Of a stretch of DNA of 43,541 bases, positions 39,002-43,541 are shown one piece after another; position 1 is the stretch's first letter, and each line of letters opens with the position of its first letter. This DNA is from Microcaldota archaeon (GTDB lineage: Archaea; Micrarchaeota; Micrarchaeia; Anstonellales; Bilamarchaeaceae). The translations under genes and the position numbers were made by a program. The stretch lies in the NCBI GenBank assembly GCA_030668565.1, contig DAOVFD010000001.1, positions 1-43,541 on the forward strand, read 5' to 3'. The notes under the pieces were generated by a model. That model worked only from the letters and a program-made list of their open reading frames with translations, did not search any database and was not told where the DNA came from.

Positions 39002-39436
39002 TCACATCATCCTTCTAAGCAGCGAATTCATATCATCGCGCTTTCCGAGGTCTCCACGCGGGTATGCCCTCTTGATGTCTTTGTATCCCTTCCTGGGCGG
39101 ATGAAGCATGAAAACAGGGTCGCTTACATCTGAAACTTTGGTCTTTCCTCCAAAGATGCCCTTTGCCGCTTCCTTTATCCTGTCCTTTTCCATAAGTTCC
39201 TTCAGTTTTTTAGAGCCCTTCATTCCCCTTTTGTATATAAGCCTGAAAAGGGTCTCCTCGTCTATTTCACCGAAGGCAACATAGTCCTTCACCACTTTAA
39301 GCATTCCCATGTCCGGCTTTGAACCGGCTAATACCACACAGTGGTTTGGCCTGTTGAGCCTGAGAAGTTCAAGGGTTTTCCTTATCTTCGGGTTGATTTT
39401 TCTTATTCCACGAACACGAACAACTGCAATTTTCAT
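39002..39436 (-). CDS. rpl30: Ribosomal protein uL30
   Basis: Archaeal long form of L30 (144 residues). The start is the Met at 39436 (MKIAVVRVRGIRKINPKIRK), preceded by GAGTGA that overlaps the uS5 stop; a longer frame to 39478 lies inside uS5. Conserved LLRLNRPNHCVVL follows, and the C-terminal archaeal extension ends in PRGDLGKRDDMNSLLRRMM. Confidence 0.96.
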   Translation of the reverse strand: MKIAVVRVRGIRKINPKIRKTLELLRLNRPNHCVVLAGSKPDMGMLKVVKDYVAFGEIDEETLFRLIYKRGMKGSKKLKELMEKDRIKEAAKGIFGGKTKVSDVSDPVFMLHPPRKGYKDIKRAYPRGDLGKRDDMNSLLRRMM

Positions 39437-39440
39437 ATTC

Positions 39441-40091
39441 TCACTCCGGGGAAGGCTTGAGCAGATTAAGAGCATCAAGAGCCTTTATGGCTGCCATTGC
39501 CATGTTATAGGTATTGGAGCCTCCGCTTGTGGAACTCCAGACATCCTTCACTCCCGCCATTCCAAGAACCTTTTTCACGATATCGTTTGAGGCAAGACCG
39601 AGTCCCCTGGGTGCGGATTTGATTGTAACGACCGTGCTTCCCTCCTTACCCTGGGTTTTCCTGGGCACGGAGTGAGGATTGGTGCATCTGCACTCCCAGC
39701 TTCCGCATCCCATCTTTACCGATATCATGTTCCTCTTCGCATTTTTGATTGCATAATCCATAGCTGGTTTTATCTCCTCGCTTTTGCCGACGCCCACGCC
39801 TACATGGCTTTTTTTGTCCCCTATCACGACCACGACCCTGAATTTTGTCTTCTTACCCGAATCCGTAACTCTTTGTGTCGTCCTGATTTCAAGCGTCTCT
39901 GATTCCATCTCAGGAAGAAGAAGGTCCACTATTTCAGGTTCAAGTATCGGTTTTCCAAGGTTGACTATTTCCTCAAAAGAGGTTATCTCCCCTGATTTGA
40001 CCTTCTCGCCGAGCTTTGTCCGGGGCTTCCATGATTCCCTGTCTATAGGTTTCAGTTTTTCCGTACCTCTTTTTTTTCTCCTGCCTGCCAT
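39441..40091 (-). CDS. rps5: Ribosomal protein uS5
   Basis: Small-subunit protein, about 216 residues. The start is set at the Met at 40091 (MAGRRKKRGTEK), since GGATGAT lies upstream; an ATG at 40100 overlaps the uL18 stop. Conserved S5 signatures are VVVIGDKKSHVGVGVGKSEE and GSTVVTIKSAPRGLGLASND. It lies between uL18 and uL30. Confidence 0.96.
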   Translation of the reverse strand: MAGRRKKRGTEKLKPIDRESWKPRTKLGEKVKSGEITSFEEIVNLGKPILEPEIVDLLLPEMESETLEIRTTQRVTDSGKKTKFRVVVVIGDKKSHVGVGVGKSEEIKPAMDYAIKNAKRNMISVKMGCGSWECRCTNPHSVPRKTQGKEGSTVVTIKSAPRGLGLASNDIVKKVLGMAGVKDVWSSTSGGSNTYNMAMAAIKALDALNLLKPSPE

Positions 40092-40096
40092 AAAAA

Positions 40097-40594
40097 TCAT
40101 CCTGCCAAAATCTTCTTTTTAACATCCTCAAATGCGGATTTCATGCTTTCCGGTGGATTTGCCAGCTTGTCTGAAGGAATTTTTTCCCCGTTGTAGGTTG
40201 ACTTCAAACCTGCATCGATTGCCCCCTGCAGTGCTGCAAAAAGCACAGAGCCTTTGGATGGGGTATGCATTCCAACATCAAGAATAAATTCCTTTACGCC
40301 TTTTTTGGAAATCTCTTTTCCTGCATAAAGTCCGGTAAGATAGGCACTCCACACATTTCTTTTGGAGGGCCATTTGAAAAGTTTTGAAAGTTTCCTGCCG
40401 GTTACAGTCAAAAGAGTCTTATCCCCCTCAGGTTCGAAAACAACAAAGGAAATGTCAACATACCTGTTACTCTTCCTCACAACCATTCTGGGCTTCTCGC
40501 TTTTTACAAGCGCAAGCCTTTTTTCATAATTGGTTCTCTTTTCCCTTCTTCTCCTGAATGGAACTTTATAAGTGGGACCTTTTGCTCGTGTCAT
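40097..40594 (-). CDS. rpl18: Ribosomal protein uL18
   Basis: Binds 5S rRNA in the large subunit. The 165 residues match the archaeal/eukaryotic L5e-like form: RRRREKRTNYEKRLALVKSE at the N terminus, WSAYLTGLYAGKEISKKG in the middle and HTPSKGSVLFAALQGAIDAG near the end. It overlaps L19e by 4 bp and touches uS5. Confidence 0.96.
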   Translation of the reverse strand: MTRAKGPTYKVPFRRRREKRTNYEKRLALVKSEKPRMVVRKSNRYVDISFVVFEPEGDKTLLTVTGRKLSKLFKWPSKRNVWSAYLTGLYAGKEISKKGVKEFILDVGMHTPSKGSVLFAALQGAIDAGLKSTYNGEKIPSDKLANPPESMKSAFEDVKKKILAG

Positions 40595-41190
40595 TTCTTC
40601 TCACCCTCTTTTTCCTCCTTCTTTTCCTCTTTTTTCTCCTCAGCTTTCTTTTCTTCCTTCTTTGGTTCTTCCTTTTTCTCTTCTTTTTTGGGTTCCTCCT
40701 TCAGCTTTTTCTTTTTTTCGGGCCTTGGTTTTGGTTTCTTTTTGGGAACATATTCCTCTTTTGGAAGTTCGAATTCCTCGGGAATCAGGTCGTTTTCCTT
40801 GAGATACGCAAGCATCGCCCTTTTGTTCCTGAATGTCCCGCTCTTGGCTTTCAGGTATATTGCCCGCTTCTCCTCTTTCGGAAGAACACCAAGTTCAAGA
40901 AGCTTCCTGATGAGTTTTCTCTGGGCCCTGATTTTCACCATCCAGTCTCTCTTTCTTTTTTTACCCCTTGCCCCCTTTATGCTTCCGGAACCTCTCTTCT
41001 TTCTCCTTTCTTTTTTCTTTCTTCCTTTCTTGGGCAGGGCCTTTATTGTGCCCTTGTCTATAAGAGCCTTGATATCCGCCCTTGTCATCGCACTCTTCAC
41101 TTCAGCGATGTTTTCGGAGTTTATCTTTATCCGGTTTTCACCGACATTAAGCATTTCGGCTGCAAGCCTTCTTACGGTATTAACTGCCAT
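40591..41190 (-). CDS. rpl19e: Ribosomal protein eL19 with long Lys/Glu tail
   Basis: Archaea/eukaryote-specific large-subunit protein. The start is the Met at 41190 (MAVNTVRRLAAEMLNVGENR), with GGTG upstream. The core ends near residue 150 (YLKENDLIPEEFELPKEEYV). It is followed by a repetitive tail of about 50 residues made of KKEEK/EEPKKEEKK units. The tail makes it longer than usual archaeal L19e (about 150 residues) and is absent from the other ribosomal proteins here. Confidence 0.95.
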   Translation of the reverse strand: MAVNTVRRLAAEMLNVGENRIKINSENIAEVKSAMTRADIKALIDKGTIKALPKKGRKKKERRKKRGSGSIKGARGKKRKRDWMVKIRAQRKLIRKLLELGVLPKEEKRAIYLKAKSGTFRNKRAMLAYLKENDLIPEEFELPKEEYVPKKKPKPRPEKKKKLKEEPKKEEKKEEPKKEEKKAEEKKEEKKEEKEGEKK

Positions 41191-41581
41191 GAGCACCACC
41201 ATCTTCCTTAAAGTTCAGAACCTTTATTCCGTACTCCTTTGCCTTCTTGGCTATAATGCCTCTCTTCCTCGCACCCAGTGCTGCTGCCATTCTTGCAACT
41301 GTGTCCTTTTTGTCCTTAAGCATCTCAATGTCCTTCAGGTTCCTCACCAGAACCTCCTTTCTCCCGTCCTTCCTCAGTCCTCTGGTCGACTTCCTGTTTC
41401 CGTAACCTGCCCTGGGATGTGCTCCTGCAAATTCGTACTTCCTTCTCTTTTTGTTTGCCGTGCCCCTGGGTTTTCTCCACCTCGGCTTTACTTTTTTCTT
41501 GTGACCAAGATTAAGGGGATTGAATTTCGGTTTTTTCTTTTTTCTTATTTTTTTCTTTTTCTTATCTTTTTTTGCGACCAT
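41180..41581 (-). CDS. rpl32e: Ribosomal protein eL32
   Basis: Archaea/eukaryote-specific large-subunit protein. The start is the Met at 41581 (MVAKKDKKKKKIRKKKKPKF), with GGTGA upstream; the GTG at 41590 is part of that site. The core shows WRKPRGTANKKRRKYEFAGA and GYGNRKSTRGLRKDG. The lysine-rich N terminus suits rRNA binding. It overlaps the eL19 start by 11 bp. Confidence 0.95.
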   Translation of the reverse strand: MVAKKDKKKKKIRKKKKPKFNPLNLGHKKKVKPRWRKPRGTANKKRRKYEFAGAHPRAGYGNRKSTRGLRKDGRKEVLVRNLKDIEMLKDKKDTVARMAAALGARKRGIIAKKAKEYGIKVLNFKEDGGAHGS

Positions 41582-41591
41582 TAGCTTCACC

Positions 41592-42086
41592 TTATTCTAT
41601 TGCCTCAAATATGCCATCCTGGAATATGCGAAGGTCTTTCCGTCTTATCCTCATTGCAGATTTCATGTTTGCGATTGTCTGGCCTACTGCCTCCTTGTCA
41701 AGTCCTGAAACAGTAACACTCTGTCCTTTGACTTCAACTTTCGTACCTCCCATTATCCTGGCCTTTCTCGGGTACTTTTCACCGATGAAATTATTTATCA
41801 GAATCTTATCGCCCTTGACTTCAAGAGTTACCGGGAAGTGAGAGTAAAGCACCTTGAGTTTTTTCTGGAATCCTTCGGTGACCCCTATGAACATGCTGTT
41901 GATAATCGATTCAACTGTTCCCACGTAGGCCTTTTCCTTTTCACTGCCCTGCACGACCAGCTCGTTGTCCTTTTTCTCTAATTTTACGACGGCCGAGAAT
42001 CTCTTTGTAACGCTGCCCTTCGGTCCTTTGGCGGTAACGTCCCTTCCGCTTATTTCAACCGTGACTCCTTCCAGAATTGCTACCAT
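41592..42086 (-). CDS. rpl6: Ribosomal protein uL6
   Basis: Large-subunit protein near the factor-binding site. The start is the Met at 42086 (MVAILEGVTVEISGRDVTAK), preceded by AGGTG. Conserved features are VTAKGPKGSVTKRF, SIINSMFIGVTEGFQKKLKV and RRKDLRIFQDGIFEAIE at the C terminus. The 164 residues are normal for archaea. Confidence 0.96.
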   Translation of the reverse strand: MVAILEGVTVEISGRDVTAKGPKGSVTKRFSAVVKLEKKDNELVVQGSEKEKAYVGTVESIINSMFIGVTEGFQKKLKVLYSHFPVTLEVKGDKILINNFIGEKYPRKARIMGGTKVEVKGQSVTVSGLDKEAVGQTIANMKSAMRIRRKDLRIFQDGIFEAIE

Positions 42087-42095
42087 GATAAACAC

Positions 42096-42479
42096 CTAGT
42101 AAACGTAGGCGACCAGCCTTCCGCCTATCTTCTTCTCTTCCGCCTCGATGTTGGTCATTATCCCCTCTGAAGTTGAAACTATCAGAAGGCCTACTCCGAC
42201 ACCCGGGATGTACTGCTCTTCTTTTCTGGCCCATTCGTTTCTCTTTACAGGGAATCTCGGCTTTATTACACCACAGTCATTAATCCTCCCGTCAAGCTCT
42301 ATTTCGAACCATGCCTTCCTTCCGTCATCCATTTTCTTAAACTCCTTCAGGTATTTCTTTTCCTTAAGGACATTGAGCACTTCCCCAACTATCCTGCTGG
42401 ACCTGACAGTGCACGTTTCCTGTCCTGCAATTTCATGTGTTTTTATCGTGTTAAGAGCATCTGCAAGATGATCGACCAT
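42096..42479 (-). CDS. rps8: Ribosomal protein uS8
   Basis: Primary 16S rRNA-binding protein of 127 residues. It has HLADALNTIKTHE at the N terminus and GVGLLIVSTSEGIMTNIEAE near the end, which is the conserved S8 signature. GGAGGTTGATG precedes the ATG, one of the strongest binding sites in the block. Confidence 0.96.
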   Translation of the reverse strand: MVDHLADALNTIKTHEIAGQETCTVRSSRIVGEVLNVLKEKKYLKEFKKMDDGRKAWFEIELDGRINDCGVIKPRFPVKRNEWARKEEQYIPGVGVGLLIVSTSEGIMTNIEAEEKKIGGRLVAYVY

Positions 42480-42483
42480 TACA

Positions 42484-42666
42484 TCAACCTCCGTATTTCC
42501 TGAACCCCAGGGACTCCCCTATCTCCCTGAAACATCTTCTGCATATGTTGAGCCCGTATTTTCTTATCAGGCCCCTGGCAGTGCCGCAGTTCCTGCATAT
42601 TCTGGTTCCTTTTCCCTTATACCTGTCCTCATTACCAGCTTTCCTCTTTGATTTGTTTTCTCTCAT
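42484..42666 (-). CDS. rps14: Ribosomal protein uS14, zinc form
   Basis: Small-subunit protein of 60 residues. The start is the Met at 42666 (MRENKSKRKAGNE), with GTGAT upstream; the frame extends to a GTG at 42675. The zinc knuckle CRNC...CRRC is intact, so this is the C+ form. It ends with the conserved SLGFRKYGG. Confidence 0.96.
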   Translation of the reverse strand: MRENKSKRKAGNEDRYKGKGTRICRNCGTARGLIRKYGLNICRRCFREIGESLGFRKYGG

Positions 42667-42671
42667 AAAAA

Positions 42672-43169
42672 TCACTCAATTTTTACCCCGAACCTGGTTT
42701 TCATGAACTCAACCGCCTCGTCCTTGGAAATCAAATGCTTCTTGCCTACCTTTGACTTTCTTATCCTTCTGACTGAAACCCTTTTTCCGGGTCTTTTAAG
42801 CGTGACACAAACATCGAAACCATACATCTCTATCCCAGGGTCGTATTTTGCCCCCGGGAAATCTATGTACTCCGCAACACCGAACGAGAAATTTCCGCTC
42901 CTGTCAAAATTTCTCCCATTAAGAACCTTCCTCTTTGCAGCAAGAGCCTTCTCAAGGAAACCTTCCGCTTCCTTCCCTCTCAGGGTAATCTTTGTTCCTA
43001 TTTCGAGTCCTTTTCTCAGCTTGAATGCAGGTTCTCTCCTCTTTGCATTGGTTTCTATTGCTTTCCTGCCGGTAAGTCTTTCTATGAGGGCTTTTGCATT
43101 GTCAAGCCGCTCCCCCGGCTGGCCTGTTCCGATATTTACCGTGACCTTTTCTATTAATATCTCTCTCAT
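42672..43169 (-). CDS. rpl5: Ribosomal protein uL5
   Basis: 5S rRNA-binding large-subunit protein, 165 residues. It starts MREILIEKVTVNIGTGQPGE and contains GRKAIETNAKRREPAFKLRK and the signature GNFSFGVAEYIDFPGAKYDP. It overlaps the S4e stop by 4 bp at its start. Confidence 0.96.
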   Translation of the reverse strand: MREILIEKVTVNIGTGQPGERLDNAKALIERLTGRKAIETNAKRREPAFKLRKGLEIGTKITLRGKEAEGFLEKALAAKRKVLNGRNFDRSGNFSFGVAEYIDFPGAKYDPGIEMYGFDVCVTLKRPGKRVSVRRIRKSKVGKKHLISKDEAVEFMKTRFGVKIE

Positions 43170-43541
43170 CCTTTCACCTCAAAATCCTTCCCGACGACCA
43201 TGAGGTAATCGAGGACCGTCTCGAAACTTCCGCTTTCGTCCTCAACGAGCGCTTCGGGTCTTTTCCCCCCTTTTCTCTTGAGTATCTCCCTTAGTTTTAC
43301 GACTTTTCCGGAGTGCTTTCCCTTTTCAACAAGACATCTCGCACCGGACTCCAGCTTAAGGTGTGAAGCCATTTCTGCTTTCGGAAGTTTTACAACAACG
43401 GTGTCGCCAACCTTAACGTTATTGTCAGCAATCATGTTTCTTCCGTCATGGAAGGTAAGCGTTATCTTTCCTCCCTTTGTGGTATGCTTCCTGACAACCT
43501 TGAGAATTTTGCTGTCTGTTTTCTTTGCATCAAGCTCGACA
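43166..43541 (-). CDS. rps4e: Ribosomal protein eS4, 5' partial
   Basis: The frame does not begin at the Met at 43435 but is open to the window edge. Upstream codons encode ELDAKKTDSKILKVVRKHTT and GGKITLTFHDGRNMIADNNV, the central S4e region with its KOW-like domain. The visible 125 residues are the C-terminal half. This is the archaea/eukaryote-specific small-subunit protein that normally stands between L24 and L5. Its start lies beyond the right edge. Confidence 0.93.
   Translation of the reverse strand, partial: VELDAKKTDSKILKVVRKHTTKGGKITLTFHDGRNMIADNNVKVGDTVVVKLPKAEMASHLKLESGARCLVEKGKHSGKVVKLREILKRKGGKRPEALVEDESGSFETVLDYLMVVGKDFEVKG

Noticed and set aside
40558..41584. Long plus-strand frames opposite eL19 and eL32
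   Set aside because: Phe/Ser/Leu-rich antisense translation of lysine-rich ribosomal proteins; not real membrane proteins.
1..43541. CRISPR arrays, rRNA genes, transposases and integrases
   Set aside because: No spaced repeat arrays, no rRNA sequence and no recombinase or transposase product were seen; the 36-bp repeats occur only twice here.

Overview
The window is archaeal chromosomal DNA. It carries archaea/eukaryote-type ribosomal proteins (S4e, L19e, L32e), SecY with the archaeal adenylate kinase AdkA, an ftsZ-secE-Spt5/NusG cluster, Elp3, an intron-bearing tRNA-Ser, and TATA-box promoters about 26-28 nt upstream of apparently leaderless start codons. Inside operons the starts are instead preceded by GGTGA-type ribosome binding sites. 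Long co-oriented gene runs, very tight spacing and many large orphan membrane or secreted proteins look DPANN-like (Micrarchaeota/Diapherotrites-like), but the sequence alone does not settle the lineage.

Layout. (1) 1-3606: a giant Lys/Glu-rich protein with three hydrophobic segments, cut by the left edge. (2) 3608-6040: PRPP synthetase and Elp3, divergent from one palindromic TATA box. (3) 6024-20638: the most interesting region, an apparent minus-strand operon of 11 genes. It starts with six consecutive paralogous polytopic membrane proteins. These are followed by a 1281-residue Cys-rich exported protein, a triple zinc-ribbon protein, a GNAT-like protein, an exported Lon-type (S16) protease with a C-terminal membrane anchor, and a coiled-coil protein. 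(4) 20687-26542: a beta-rich protein; then on the plus strand a TPR-like protein, a 1053-residue signal-peptide/TM/cytoplasmic protein, a PadR-like regulator, an AK6-type kinase and ScpB. (5) 26545-27736: a fic gene bracketed by 36-bp repeats, then tRNA-Ser(UGA) with a 42-nt intron. (6) 27815-30122: SHMT, an AT-rich gap holding a 29-codon Lys-rich microgene, and a membrane protein/XRE regulator pair. (7) 30123-32004: nusG(spt5), a small secE and ftsZ. (8) 32103-37014: purC (no canonical start codon), a methyltransferase, serS, two membrane proteins and adkA. (9) 37025-43541: secY and the spc ribosomal-protein block (L15, L30, S5, L18, L19e, L32e, L6, S8, S14, L5, S4e), running off the right edge.

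The housekeeping parts (purine/PRPP/one-carbon metabolism, tRNA-Ser plus SerRS, secretion, translation) are ordinary. The candidate new system is the 6-20.6 kb operon. Its six paralogues share three sequence motifs and appear to form a multi-subunit membrane complex, with exported partners and a surface protease. The architecture recalls VirB6/TrbL/CedA-type conjugation or DNA-transfer channel subunits. That comparison is inference: no secretion ATPase or pilin gene is visible in the window.
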